This document shows, piece by piece, positions 1 to 8,264 of a stretch of DNA of 53,140 nucleotides. Numbering within the stretch: position 1 is the first letter of the stretch; every line of letters starts with the position of its first letter. The stretch lies in assembly GCF_049366555.1 (NCBI RefSeq), contig NZ_JBMMGT010000016.1:1-53140 (forward strand), in the 5' to 3' direction. Source of the DNA: Avibacterium volantium_A. Lineage in GTDB: Bacteria > Pseudomonadota > Gammaproteobacteria > Enterobacterales > Pasteurellaceae. The notes below the pieces were generated by a model, which saw only the letters and a program-made list of their open reading frames with translations, ran no database searches and was not told where the DNA came from. The translations under genes were made by a program, and so were the position numbers.

Positions 1-31
1 AATCATACTCCCCTTTTATCTTTCAATAATT

Positions 32-589
32 TTATCGACAAATTGTTTTTTTCAACATTTCTGAATTTTTTGCAATATTTTGTGTTGCCACTTGTTTACC
101 GTATTTATTTTCTTCATCTTGCACTTGCTGGGCAAGTTTTTCATCTTGAATGTTAAATACCGGCGCATATTGCACATTTTCTGGCGCATTTTTAGAATAA
201 ATTGTTGCGCCTGCGATGCTTGCATAATATTCATTATTGGCTTGATCAATGTAATAAGTACGAGAATCTGTCAGATCCACGCCATAATGCGATTTAAACC
301 CACGACAAATCCCAGCGCCCGATTTAAATACCGTGTGAGCAACACGATTTTCGCCAACTTCATACACTTCAAACTCAATGCTTTTCGCTAGCTTTTCCGC
401 ATCGCTCATTTTCTTTGGATTAAGTTGTTTTGATTCTTCCTTGCTCACATAAGTTTGATTTTCTGGCTCACTTTCAGAAAAACGAAAAACTTCCACATAA
501 CCAGAAGGCTCTGCCGTTTCTTCAACAGCCATAATAGTATGGCTAAAAAAGCTAAGGAAGATAGCCGTTGCTATATTTAACTTTTTCAT
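32..589 (-). CDS. Secreted protein of unknown function
   Basis: The reading frame encodes 185 residues from the ATG at 589. This start is preferred over upstream in-frame starts because it gives a classic signal peptide: positive MKK, a hydrophobic stretch over residues 5-17, and a likely cleavage after the Ala of TIMA near residue 21. No lipobox cysteine lies at that site, so a soluble periplasmic or secreted protein is expected. The mature part is polar and charged, with two cysteines, one in the middle (GICRGF) and one next to the C-terminus (TICR), which could form a disulfide. I recognise no family. It lies just downstream of the VOC gene on the same strand and may be cotranscribed. Confidence 0.7.
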   Translation of the reverse strand: MKKLNIATAIFLSFFSHTIMAVEETAEPSGYVEVFRFSESEPENQTYVSKEESKQLNPKKMSDAEKLAKSIEFEVYEVGENRVAHTVFKSGAGICRGFKSHYGVDLTDSRTYYIDQANNEYYASIAGATIYSKNAPENVQYAPVFNIQDEKLAQQVQDEENKYGKQVATQNIAKNSEMLKKTICR

Positions 590-605
590 TTTGTTACCAA
601 ATATT

Positions 606-1001
606 TTATTCAATTTCATATAGTTCCAAAGGCAAACCATCAGGATCTTGAAAAAAGGTAAATTGTTTACCCGTTAATTCGTCCACTCTGATAGGTTCAC
701 AAAAAATGTTATGTTGGGCTAAATATGCCACAACTTGATTAATATTTTTTACTTTAAATGCCAAATGGCGTAAACCGCAAGCCTCTGGTCTTGTTGGTCT
801 GGCTGGCGGATTTGGAAAGGAAAACAGCTCAATTTGACTGCCATCGGGCAAGGCGAGATCCAACTTATAGCTTTGTCGCTCCGCCCGATAGGTTTCTTGA
901 AGCACCTTTGCCTGCAAAATCTGCGTGTAAAAATGTTTAGATTTCGCATAGTCTGACGCAATAATTGCAATATGATGAAAACCTAAAAATAATGAATTCA
1001 T
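606..1001 (-). CDS. gloA2: VOC-family (glyoxalase/bleomycin resistance fold) protein, YaeR-like
   Basis: This 131-aa protein has the features of a single vicinal-oxygen-chelate domain. It starts with FHHIAIIASDYAKSKHFY, which carries the first metal-ligand His, has HLAFKV in the middle, and ends with FFQDPDGLPLELYE, where the final Glu is the usual last metal ligand. Length and pattern match Escherichia coli YaeR (GloA2), a small metal-dependent lyase-like protein whose physiological substrate is not settled. The symbol is by family resemblance only. It is transcribed in the same direction as the ccm operon, about 45 nt after the micro-gene at 1045-1131. Confidence 0.8.
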   Translation of the reverse strand: MNSLFLGFHHIAIIASDYAKSKHFYTQILQAKVLQETYRAERQSYKLDLALPDGSQIELFSFPNPPARPTRPEACGLRHLAFKVKNINQVVAYLAQHNIFCEPIRVDELTGKQFTFFQDPDGLPLELYEIE

Positions 1002-1044
1002 TTTTCACACAAAATTAAAAGTCTAAAATTTGCAAGCCAATGAA

Positions 1045-1131
1045 TTATTTTGTTTTTAAACTTTTTTCTAAGGTCACAGCAAGTAGCACGCACAGTGCTG
1101 CCATAATACCAAGCCCGATTGTAAATGCCAT
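1045..1131 (-). CDS. Putative 28-aa single-span membrane micro-protein
   Basis: An ATG at 1131 follows directly on the TAA stop of the upstream 79-aa gene and has a very strong Shine-Dalgarno (GGAGGAG on the minus strand, made of that gene's last codons). The frame gives 28 residues: MAFT, then a hydrophobic helix of about 15 residues (GLGIMAALCVLLAVT), then a polar basic tail (LEKSLKTK) and TAA at 1047-1045. This resembles the small membrane subunits that associate with larger membrane complexes, but I cannot assign it to a known one. Translational coupling to the 79-aa gene is inferred from the stop/start junction. Conservation would decide whether it is real. Confidence 0.5.
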   Translation of the reverse strand: MAFTIGLGIMAALCVLLAVTLEKSLKTK

Positions 1132-1371
1132 TTACTCCTCCTTTTCCATTATCAATTTCTCTAAATTCTTACGCATAAAATCTGCACTGAATAAACAAGC
1201 ATAGGCAGAAATAACGAGAAATAGACAATTTAGTACTTTATAGCCTATCACATTCTCTCCATATAGTACTACAGGGGCGGCTAAAATCGCAACTTTTGCA
1301 ATATCATCAAGGATTTTGCACCAAGATTGTAAACTTTCTTTATTTACTGGTCTTTTAAAAATATTAAACAT
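1132..1371 (-). CDS. Small membrane protein of unknown function (79 aa)
   Basis: This 79-residue protein has two predicted membrane segments, roughly residues 26-41 (VAILAAPVVLYG) and 46-63 (VLNCLFLVISAYACLF), forming a hairpin between a polar N-terminal part with SWCKILDDIAK and a charged C-terminus ending EKEE. It contains three cysteines. The gene begins 42 nt after the stop of ccmI on the same strand and its own stop touches the ATG of the 28-aa micro-gene. The context allows a role linked to cytochrome c maturation or respiration, but nothing in the sequence proves that. I do not recognise the family. Confidence 0.6.
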   Translation of the reverse strand: MFNIFKRPVNKESLQSWCKILDDIAKVAILAAPVVLYGENVIGYKVLNCLFLVISAYACLFSADFMRKNLEKLIMEKEE

Positions 1372-1413
1372 TACTCGCCCTTTTAGTTACACATTAATCT
1401 TAAGTAAACAAGA

Positions 1414-2313
1414 TTATTTTTTCTGCTCCGCCTTTTCCTTTTCTTCTTGTGCATCGCGTGCGGCGCGGATACTTTTTTCAAGAAGTGCGACTCTTGGATC
1501 GTTTTCGGGGATTAGGCGTAACATCATCGCCCAAGTTACTGCGGCCATTTTGTATTCTTCGCTTTCAAAATATTGAAATGCGAGTAAACCAAGGGCTTGT
1601 AGGTTGCTGTGATCTTTGCGCAGAACGCCTTTGAGCAAATCCATTCCTTTGTTTTTATCCGTTTGGTCATCGGAAAACATTAAAATGCGCGCATAAGAAA
1701 GCTGATATTCGATATTTTCAGGGTCTAATTTTACCGCACGGGCGTAGCTGTCATAGGCTAAACGTGCCTTATCCAGATTCATTGCGATTTGTCCAAGCGT
1801 CCACCAGTCCGCCGCGTTGTTGGGCTCTTTTTGCAATTTTAAGCGCAATGCGGTAGCGAATTGTTGCAATTCTTGATCGTTCATTGGATTGCTTTCTTCT
1901 TCCTTTAAACGTTCATAAAAGTGCGGCAGTTTTTGGTAGGTTTTTTCAAGCATAGCTTCTTGATGCCAAGCGCCTGCTTGCATATAGCCTAGCCCCGCTA
2001 AAATTGCTAAGGTTAAAAAGCCCGATACAAACCAAATTTTGCCATAGCGTTTGCCATCTTGCTGAAGTTGTTCATTTTCAGGAATATCTTGCAATAAGGT
2101 TTGCTGTAATTCCGTGCGTAACTGCGATGCGTTTTCAATTAAACCTTGCTGTTCATCTTCTTCAATTTCTTTCAAGCGATTGAAATAAAAGGCTTTATTT
2201 AGCTTGTTACGCTTGTTGCTGTCAAGCGCTTGTTTGCCTGAAAATAATAAGGGATAAAAACAAATTAGCGCCACAATAAGGGTGATCGCAAAACTGATGA
2301 GCCAAAAATTCAT
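1414..2313 (-). CDS. ccmI: c-type cytochrome biogenesis protein CcmI
   Basis: This 299-aa protein opens with two membrane helices (residues about 3-25 and 92-111) separated by a basic, leucine-zipper-like cytoplasmic loop. A periplasmic tetratricopeptide repeat domain follows, with a typical TPR motif at WWTLGQIAMNLDKARLAYDSY. In the known system CcmI holds apocytochrome c for the haem ligation complex CcmF-CcmH. The start ATG at 2313 has AAGGA seven bases upstream, and the gene begins 3 nt after ccmH, so the two are translated from one mRNA. The C-terminus is rich in Glu and Lys. The gene is the last ccm member on this strand. Confidence 0.92.
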   Translation of the reverse strand: MNFWLISFAITLIVALICFYPLLFSGKQALDSNKRNKLNKAFYFNRLKEIEEDEQQGLIENASQLRTELQQTLLQDIPENEQLQQDGKRYGKIWFVSGFLTLAILAGLGYMQAGAWHQEAMLEKTYQKLPHFYERLKEEESNPMNDQELQQFATALRLKLQKEPNNAADWWTLGQIAMNLDKARLAYDSYARAVKLDPENIEYQLSYARILMFSDDQTDKNKGMDLLKGVLRKDHSNLQALGLLAFQYFESEEYKMAAVTWAMMLRLIPENDPRVALLEKSIRAARDAQEEKEKAEQKK

Positions 2314-2316
2314 TGT

Positions 2317-2799
2317 TTATTCCTTATCCTTTAATAATTGTTGTAAACGTTGCTGTTCCACTTGGGTTAAATTTTCATCATTAATTTGCACCGCACTTTG
2401 TTTTGCCTGTGGTTGTTTTTTCGGTTTACGGCGTAACACTAAAATGCCGCCGAACAGCACAAGGCAAACTGGCACAGCCCAAAGTAACATCGTTGCGGGC
2501 GTGAGCGGTGGGTTGTAGGTAACAAAATTGCCGTAACGTTGTACCATATAATCCACCACTTGCTGTTTGCTTTGCCCTTGGCTGAGCAATTCATACACTT
2601 TCTCGCGCATATCCACGGCAATGGTGGCGTTGGAATCGGCAATATTATTGTTCTGACATTGCGGGCAACGTAGCTCTTGGGTTAGGCTTTGGTAATCCTG
2701 TTCCTGCTGCGCTGAAGCAAAATTTCGCACTTCAATGGCTGCCTTTGCCGTGATGGCACAAAATAAAAGTGCAGTGAAAAAATAAGGAATTTTTCGCAT
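2317..2799 (-). CDS. ccmH: Cytochrome c maturation thiol-oxidoreductase CcmH
   Basis: The protein is 160 aa from the ATG at 2799. It has a signal peptide (cleavage near AKA, residue 20), the hallmark LRCPQCQN motif at residues 43-50 with the redox pair Cys45/Cys48, and a C-terminal membrane helix around residues 100-118 followed by a basic tail. CcmH keeps the CXXCH cysteines of apocytochrome c reduced for haem attachment. The ATG shares its A with the TAA stop of dsbE (TAATG junction), so translation is coupled. A longer frame reaching upstream to 2850 lies inside dsbE and is rejected because it spoils the signal peptide. Confidence 0.95.
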   Translation of the reverse strand: MRKIPYFFTALLFCAITAKAAIEVRNFASAQQEQDYQSLTQELRCPQCQNNNIADSNATIAVDMREKVYELLSQGQSKQQVVDYMVQRYGNFVTYNPPLTPATMLLWAVPVCLVLFGGILVLRRKPKKQPQAKQSAVQINDENLTQVEQQRLQQLLKDKE

Positions 2800-3344
2800 T
2801 ATTTTTGTTCCATTAATTTTTGATAAATCGGCTGCAAGGTGCTTTGCCATACTTTTTCGTTCACGTCCCCTGCATAGCGATAATGAATGATACCTTTGCC
2901 ATCAATAATGAAGGTTTCTGGCGCGCCATATACACCTAAATCCAATCCGAAAGATCCTTTTTCATCTTTAATCACAAGCTGATAAGGATTGCCCAAATCT
3001 TTCAACCATTTAATGGCTTTGTCCGTTTTGTCTTTGTAATCCACACCGATAATGGTTACCCCTTGTGAATGGAGCTGATTCAAATATTGATGCTCTGCAT
3101 AGCAAGTGGGACACCACGTTGCCCATACATTCAATAAAATCGGTTTACCTTGTTGGAAAATGCCTTGATCGTGCGTTTTATTCTCAAACAGATCTTGAAA
3201 AGTTGCTGCTGGCACGGGCTTGCCCACTAAAGCACTTTCCAAGGCTTTAGGATCATCACCGTTAGAATTCCGTTGTAATTGCACGAAAAAGGCGGTGGTT
3301 AGCGCTAAAAATAAAATCAAAGGAATAGCATATTTTTTATTCAT
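2799..3344 (-). CDS. dsbE: Thiol:disulfide interchange protein DsbE (CcmG)
   Basis: This is a 181-aa membrane-anchored periplasmic thioredoxin-fold protein. An N-terminal helix (residues about 5-22) is followed by the redox motif WATWCPTC, with the cysteine pair near residues 78 and 81, and by the cis-proline region GVYGAPETF near residue 140. CcmG passes reductant from the membrane protein CcmD/DsbD route to CcmH and apocytochrome c. I chose the ATG at 3344 rather than a GTG one codon earlier because AGAAGG sits five bases before it. The gene starts 10 nt after ccmF. Confidence 0.95.
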   Translation of the reverse strand: MNKKYAIPLILFLALTTAFFVQLQRNSNGDDPKALESALVGKPVPAATFQDLFENKTHDQGIFQQGKPILLNVWATWCPTCYAEHQYLNQLHSQGVTIIGVDYKDKTDKAIKWLKDLGNPYQLVIKDEKGSFGLDLGVYGAPETFIIDGKGIIHYRYAGDVNEKVWQSTLQPIYQKLMEQK

Positions 3345-3354
3345 CACGACCTTC

Positions 3355-5313
3355 TTATTCTGTTTGAGCTTTGGTTAATAACTGTTTGAAACGGTAGCGT
3401 CTGTCAAGCATACAGAGCAAGCCACCTAACGCCATAAATACGCCGCCGAACCAAATCCAACGGATAAACGGTTTGTAGTATAAACGCAATGCCCACGCGC
3501 CATTGCCAAGGCTTTCGCCTAATGCCACATAAAGATCGCGGCTAAAGCCCCAGTCAATCGCGGCTTCTGTCATTGACATTTTACTCACGGTATAAAAACG
3601 TTTTTCAGCATACAACGTGGTTTCGTATTTGCCGTTTTTGCTGATTTCAATTTCCGCTTTGCCGCCGAGATAATTCGGGCCATTGGCATCACTAATGCCT
3701 TGGAATTTGAAATCATAGCCTGCAATATCAATGCTGTCGCCTACGTTCATTCGCACATCACGTTCAATGCTGTAGTTTTGGCTAAAGGCAATGCCCCAAA
3801 CGGTCATCGCTACGCCAAGATGCGCCAACACCATTCCCCAGTGGGAACGCGAAAGTTTACTTAGCCCCACAAAGAAATTGTGGCGGTACGTAGCGCGCTG
3901 TTGTAATTCATATAATGCCAATACAGTGATAATCACCGACATCATTACGCCAAGCACGGAGGTTGCGGTGATGCGATCTTGTAACCAGTAAGGTAGCACA
4001 AAACCAGCAATTAACATCAAAATTAGGCTGATAATCACTGACGTTCTAATGGCAGAAAATTGATCTCTGCGCCATTTCACCAAAGGCCCAATGCCAAGTA
4101 ATAAGGCAAAAGGGATCATAATGTATAGGAACATTTGATCGAAGAATGGCGCACCAATAGAAATACTGCCCAAGCCAAGTTGTTTATGCACCAAAGGCAA
4201 TAATGTGCCTAAAAAGACCACTGCAAGTGCGGTCATTAATAAAATATTATTGAGCAATAACATGGTTTCACGGGAATAACGCTCTGCGTTATCTCTTGAG
4301 CGAATGCGGTTGCCTTTGTAAGCATACAGACTGAGTGAGCCGCCAATCACCACGATCAAATAAGCCAAAATATAAAGCCCACGAGTTGGATCGGACGCAA
4401 AAGCGTGAACAGAAACTAAAATGCCTGAGCGCACAAGGAATGTGCCGAGCAAGCAAAGGGAAAAGGCTAAAATCGCAAGCAATACTGTCCAAGCTTTAAA
4501 CGAGCCGCGCTTTTCGGTTACCGCAAGAGAATGCAATAGCGCCGTTCCTGCCAACCAAGGCATTAATGACGCGTTTTCAACTGGGTCCCAGAACCACCAG
4601 CCGCCCCAGCCGAGTTCGTAATACGCCCACCAAGAGCCGAGAACAATCCCTAAGGTCAAGAAAACCCAAGCTGCCATTGTCCAAGGGCGCGACCATCTTG
4701 CCCAGGCGGTGTCTAGTTTGCCTGTCATTAATGAGGCAATGGAAAAGGCAAATGCCACAGAAAAGCCCACATAGCCCATATAAAGTAACGGCGGGTGGAA
4801 AATCAAGCCGACATCTTGCAACAGCGGATTTAACTCTCGCCCTTCCACAGGGAAATCAGGGAACGTGCGATCAAATGGATTGGAGGTGAATAAAACAAAA
4901 ATTAAGAAACCAATAGTAATCACACCCATTACCCCTAGCACGCGCGCGACCGCTTCTTGCGGTAACGGCTTGCTGAAAAAGGCAACCGCTGCACTCCATA
5001 AGGTGAGCAACCAAATCCATAGCAATAGCGATCCTTCGTGCGAACCCCACACGGCGGATAAGCGGTAAGCCAACGGCAAGTTGGTATTGGAATTATTCAC
5101 CACATATTGCACGGAAAAATCGTTAGTGGCGAATAAATAAAATAAACTGGCAAAGGCTAAGGTTAGGCTGAAAAATAGCCCATATGTCATTGGGCGCGCC
5201 AATGCCATTAGCTGCGCGTTATTTTTTTCTGCGCCATATAAAGGGAAAAACGCCAATAGCAGGGAAACGCCCAAACTCAAGGCTAACGCATAGTTTCCTA
5301 ATTCTGCGATCAT
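3355..5313 (-). CDS. ccmF: Haem lyase subunit CcmF
   Basis: CcmF is 652 aa, the usual length, with many membrane spans. The tryptophan-rich haem-handling motif WGGWWFWDPVENA lies at about residues 236-248, preceded by conserved His-containing loops (VWGSHEGS near 89-95 and IFHPPLLYMGY near 171-181). The protein attaches haem to apocytochrome c at the periplasmic face, together with CcmH and CcmI, taking haem from CcmE. Its ATG overlaps the ccmE stop by one base (TAATG), a coupling repeated between ccm genes here. Confidence 0.97.
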   Translation of the reverse strand: MIAELGNYALALSLGVSLLLAFFPLYGAEKNNAQLMALARPMTYGLFFSLTLAFASLFYLFATNDFSVQYVVNNSNTNLPLAYRLSAVWGSHEGSLLLWIWLLTLWSAAVAFFSKPLPQEAVARVLGVMGVITIGFLIFVLFTSNPFDRTFPDFPVEGRELNPLLQDVGLIFHPPLLYMGYVGFSVAFAFSIASLMTGKLDTAWARWSRPWTMAAWVFLTLGIVLGSWWAYYELGWGGWWFWDPVENASLMPWLAGTALLHSLAVTEKRGSFKAWTVLLAILAFSLCLLGTFLVRSGILVSVHAFASDPTRGLYILAYLIVVIGGSLSLYAYKGNRIRSRDNAERYSRETMLLLNNILLMTALAVVFLGTLLPLVHKQLGLGSISIGAPFFDQMFLYIMIPFALLLGIGPLVKWRRDQFSAIRTSVIISLILMLIAGFVLPYWLQDRITATSVLGVMMSVIITVLALYELQQRATYRHNFFVGLSKLSRSHWGMVLAHLGVAMTVWGIAFSQNYSIERDVRMNVGDSIDIAGYDFKFQGISDANGPNYLGGKAEIEISKNGKYETTLYAEKRFYTVSKMSMTEAAIDWGFSRDLYVALGESLGNGAWALRLYYKPFIRWIWFGGVFMALGGLLCMLDRRYRFKQLLTKAQTE

Positions 5314-5828
5314 TATTTACCTTCTTGTTTTTCTTGACGATCACGCTCGCTTTCGCCCGTTAAATCTGAAATACCCATTGGTTTATGCACTTTTTTCATT
5401 TGCTCACCTAATTCTGGCGGCACATAATTTTCATCGTGTTTCGCTAACACTTCACTTGCTTCCAACAGCGTTGGTGTTTTTAGCACGCCTTGTGCCACAA
5501 TGCCCTGCCCTTCACGGAATAAATCGGGCAAAATGCCTTCATATTCCACGGTGATCGAAGGCCCAATATCGTTGAGATCAAACACCACTTTCAGGCTTTT
5601 GTCATCACGTTTCACCGTGCCTGCCACAACCATTCCGCCAACACGGATACGTTGCCCTACTTTTGGTTTGGTTTCTGCATCGTCATTTTTACCGTAGATC
5701 ACTTCCGTTGGAGTGTAAAATAAATCAATATTTTGACGCAACGCATACAGCACCAGTGATGACGCCACCGCCACGCCAATTAACACAAATAACACAATGG
5801 TTAAGCGCGATTTACGTCTTGGATTCAT
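5313..5828 (-). CDS. ccmE: Periplasmic haem chaperone CcmE
   Basis: This 171-aa protein has an N-terminal membrane anchor (residues about 9-29), then an OB-fold domain with IRVGGMV and the signature HDENYVPPE at residues 131-139. His131 matches the histidine that covalently carries haem in the family and Tyr135 the nearby axial ligand. The C-terminal tail is charged. CcmE receives haem from the CcmABCD complex and hands it to CcmF. The gene overlaps ccmD by four bases (ATGA) and ccmF by one base. Confidence 0.96.
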   Translation of the reverse strand: MNPRRKSRLTIVLFVLIGVAVASSLVLYALRQNIDLFYTPTEVIYGKNDDAETKPKVGQRIRVGGMVVAGTVKRDDKSLKVVFDLNDIGPSITVEYEGILPDLFREGQGIVAQGVLKTPTLLEASEVLAKHDENYVPPELGEQMKKVHKPMGISDLTGESERDRQEKQEGK

Positions 5829-6031
5829 AGACTTTCTCCTGTTCTGCGGTTTTGTTCATATTGCGCGCGTTGTTGTTCGCGTTTAATTTCACTAATAAGT
5901 TTTTTCTTGCTCATTACCCCTTGCAAGATCAAACCTGCAATGACTAAGAAAGAAACGCCATAAGAAAGCCAAACGTAAAAACCGTAGCCCCCCATATTCA
6001 GAAAATCACTCACAGATTCAAAAAACATCAT
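5825..6031 (-). CDS. ccmD: Haem exporter accessory protein CcmD
   Basis: This 68-aa protein has a single membrane helix (about residues 15-38, GFYVWLSYGVSFLVIAGLIL) after a short periplasmic part containing GGYG, then a basic cytoplasmic tail rich in Lys and Arg. This is the CcmD pattern; CcmD helps release holo-CcmE from CcmABC. Two ATG codons stand side by side at 6031 and 6028 with AAGGA just upstream, and either could be used. A terminator-like hairpin lies in the 80-nt gap between ccmC and this gene. Confidence 0.9.
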   Translation of the reverse strand: MMFFESVSDFLNMGGYGFYVWLSYGVSFLVIAGLILQGVMSKKKLISEIKREQQRAQYEQNRRTGESL

Positions 6032-6067
6032 CTTATCCTTATAAAATTAAAAATTCTTGAAAAAACC

Positions 6068-6102
6068 ACCGCACTTTATTTTTACGAAAACGAAAGTGCG
6101 GT
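6068..6102 (-). terminator. Paired uptake signals forming a terminator-like hairpin between ccmC and ccmD
   Basis: An ACCGCACTTT arm (6068-6077) and an AAAGTGCGGT arm (6093-6102) form a perfect 10-bp stem with a 15-nt loop. Both arms are complete uptake signals. On the minus strand the stem is followed within two bases by a run of six T, so it should behave as an intrinsic terminator or attenuator. It lies between two genes of the ccm operon, so full termination is not expected. Confidence 0.6.
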
Positions 6103-6111
6103 GCAAATTGG

Positions 6112-6855
6112 TTAAATTTTTTGCTGACTGACTAACGTTTTCACCCAAGGGCGTTTTTTCTCATCATTTAATAACGCTAAACGGTAACGCACTAAGGTTA
6201 AGCAAATGGTTAAGGCCATAAAACCGAAAATCGATAAAATTAATGGAATTAACATTGGCGTGGCGATGGACGGCTTCTCAAATTTCGTGATACTCGCCCC
6301 TTGGTGCAAGGTGTTCCACCATTCCACTGAAAAGTGAATAATTGGAATATTGATCACACCGACAATGGATAAAATCGCAGCCGCTTTCATTCCCGTTGTG
6401 CGATCTTGGAAAGCGGAATACAGCGCAATCACGCCTAAGTATAAGAAAAATAAGATTAATGATGCGGTGAGCCGTGCATCCCACACCCACCAAGTTCCCC
6501 ACATTGGCTTGCCCCAAATTGCACCTGTTGCCAAGGCGATAAAGGTGAACACCGTGCCGATTGGTGCCATTGCGATGATAGAAAGATGCGCTTGGCGAAT
6601 TTGCCACACCAAACCAATCACGCCCGCAATCGCCATTGAAACATAAATGCTCATTGACCAAATCGCCGCTGGAACGTGGATATACATAATGCGAAAGCTG
6701 TTGCCTTGCTGATAATCTGCTGGCGCATAGGCCAAGCCCCAAACTAAGGCGGAGCCAATTAATAAGGTTGAAAGCACCACAAACCAAGGAATAAATTTTC
6801 CGCATAAATGGTATTGGGTTTCTGATTTGGCATAAGGGTGAAGCCATTTCCACAT
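6112..6855 (-). CDS. ccmC: Haem ABC transporter permease CcmC
   Basis: The protein is 247 aa from the ATG at 6855; a TTG two codons upstream is unlikely to be the start. It has six membrane helices and the tryptophan-rich motif WGTWWVWDARLT at about residues 119-130, flanked by the conserved histidines in YIHVPAAIW (near 60) and SVEWWNTLHQG (near 180). CcmC delivers haem to CcmE. The gene follows ccmB by about 40 nt. Length and motifs are those of the E. coli protein throughout. Confidence 0.96.
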   Translation of the reverse strand: MWKWLHPYAKSETQYHLCGKFIPWFVVLSTLLIGSALVWGLAYAPADYQQGNSFRIMYIHVPAAIWSMSIYVSMAIAGVIGLVWQIRQAHLSIIAMAPIGTVFTFIALATGAIWGKPMWGTWWVWDARLTASLILFFLYLGVIALYSAFQDRTTGMKAAAILSIVGVINIPIIHFSVEWWNTLHQGASITKFEKPSIATPMLIPLILSIFGFMALTICLTLVRYRLALLNDEKKRPWVKTLVSQQKI

Positions 6856-6895
6856 AATCAATCTTTCCTTTAATCAAAAAATAAAAACTTGTGCC

Positions 6896-7561
6896 TTATT
6901 CAAGGCTAATTCGTAATGCCCCCGCAATGGCAAAAGGCGATAAGGTCAGTGCCGCACATAACATTGCGCCCAAAATAGCAAGTTGCCCGTTATAAGGCAA
7001 GGCAAGCGCGGCTGCTTCAAGGACGGACGCAGAAAAAATCAACACTGGAATAAATAAGGGTAAAACCAATAAACTCAGCAACACGCCGCCTTTGCGCAAC
7101 CCAACAGTGAGCGCCACGCCGATCGCGCCAAGGCAGCTTAAAATTGGCGTGCCGAGTAATAAAGTTAGCATCAACGCCCACCAAATATGGCTATCTAAAG
7201 AAAGCAATAACGCCGCAATGGGTGAAAGCAAAATGAGCGGCAAGCCGGTTAATAACCAATGCGCCACTACTTTTGCCAAGGCGGTTAAGGCTAAATGTTG
7301 AGAGCTGAGCATTAATTGCTCCAGCGAACCATCAATAAAATCATCGCGAAACAAACGTTCAAAAGAAAGCAAGGCAGAAAGCAGTGCTGCCACCCAAGCC
7401 ACACCAGGGGCGATTTCTGCCAGCAATTTTGGTTCAGGGCCAATCACTAACGGAAACAGGGTGATAATAATCAAAAAGAACCATAACGGATTGAGAATCT
7501 CCGTTTGTTTTCGCATTGCAATGCGTAATTCCCGTTTGATGATTTGCGCAAATATCTGCAT
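6896..7561 (-). CDS. ccmB: Haem exporter permease CcmB
   Basis: CcmB is 221 aa with six hydrophobic spans. The N-terminal RELRIAMRKQTEILNPLWFF and the central FERLFRDDFIDGSLEQL and TGLPL motifs are diagnostic of the family. It forms an ABC complex with CcmA and CcmC. The ATG at 7561 was chosen because the family starts close before the RxELR motif; the longer frame to 7588 adds residues without a match. An uptake signal (7582-7590) lies in the ccmA-ccmB gap. Confidence 0.95.
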   Translation of the reverse strand: MQIFAQIIKRELRIAMRKQTEILNPLWFFLIIITLFPLVIGPEPKLLAEIAPGVAWVAALLSALLSFERLFRDDFIDGSLEQLMLSSQHLALTALAKVVAHWLLTGLPLILLSPIAALLLSLDSHIWWALMLTLLLGTPILSCLGAIGVALTVGLRKGGVLLSLLVLPLFIPVLIFSASVLEAAALALPYNGQLAILGAMLCAALTLSPFAIAGALRISLE

Positions 7562-7604
7562 AAAAAATTCTCTAATTTTGCACCGCACTTTATCTATGAT
7601 GAAG

Positions 7605-8255
7605 CTATTCGCGGTGTGAATAAAATTTATATTTCTCTAAATCCAGCACTTGTAATTGTTCGCTTGGAATTTCTTGGTGGCTAGTTAAAATCACCATTCC
7701 GCCTTTTTCCACTTGCTGTTCAAATAAACGCGTTAAAATGCGTACGCCATTTTTGTCAATGGCGGTAAAAGGCTCATCTAAAATCCATAATGGCGCTTGG
7801 GAAAGCCACAGACGCGCAAAGGCAATTCGCCGTTGTTGCCCCGCGGAAAGTTGCCCAGAAATAATGTCTTCTCGCCCAATCAACCCCACTTTTTCCAATG
7901 CCTGCCAAAGCGCTTCGTCCCCTTGCTGACATTGACTAATGGCTTGATAAAATTTCAAATTTTCCCAAGGGGTGAGTTCTGGCTTAATGCCTGCGTGATG
8001 GCCCAAATACAACAGTTGGTAATAATAATCTTCGCGGCATTGTTTGATCGCCCGCCCATTCCAACACACTTGCCCAGCCAAAGGTGGCGCAAGGCCAACT
8101 AAAATGCGTAACAAGCTGGTTTTGCCAATGCCGTTATGCCCTTCAATCTGCACAAAATCACCACTTTGCCAAGTGAGCGATAAATCCGTAAACAGGGTTT
8201 TATCGCCACGCTGGCAGGCAATTTGTTCGAGCTGTAATTGATTGATTATTGACAT
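7605..8255 (-). CDS. ccmA: Haem exporter ATP-binding subunit CcmA
   Basis: This 216-aa ABC ATPase has Walker A GHNGIGKTSLLR near residues 38-49, signature LSAGQQRR near 138, Walker B LWILDEPFTAID near 158, and an H-loop in LTSHQE. It powers CcmB/CcmC-dependent release of haem-loaded CcmE. The ATG at 8255 with AGGTGAA about seven bases upstream is a better start than the GTG at 8264. It is the first gene of the ccm operon. Confidence 0.95.
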   Translation of the reverse strand: MSIINQLQLEQIACQRGDKTLFTDLSLTWQSGDFVQIEGHNGIGKTSLLRILVGLAPPLAGQVCWNGRAIKQCREDYYYQLLYLGHHAGIKPELTPWENLKFYQAISQCQQGDEALWQALEKVGLIGREDIISGQLSAGQQRRIAFARLWLSQAPLWILDEPFTAIDKNGVRILTRLFEQQVEKGGMVILTSHQEIPSEQLQVLDLEKYKFYSHRE

Positions 8256-8264
8256 AAAATTCAC

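Noticed and set aside
4566..4889. 107-aa open frame antisense to ccmF
   Set aside because: The sense frame is a clear full-length CcmF; the antisense product looks like a composition artefact.
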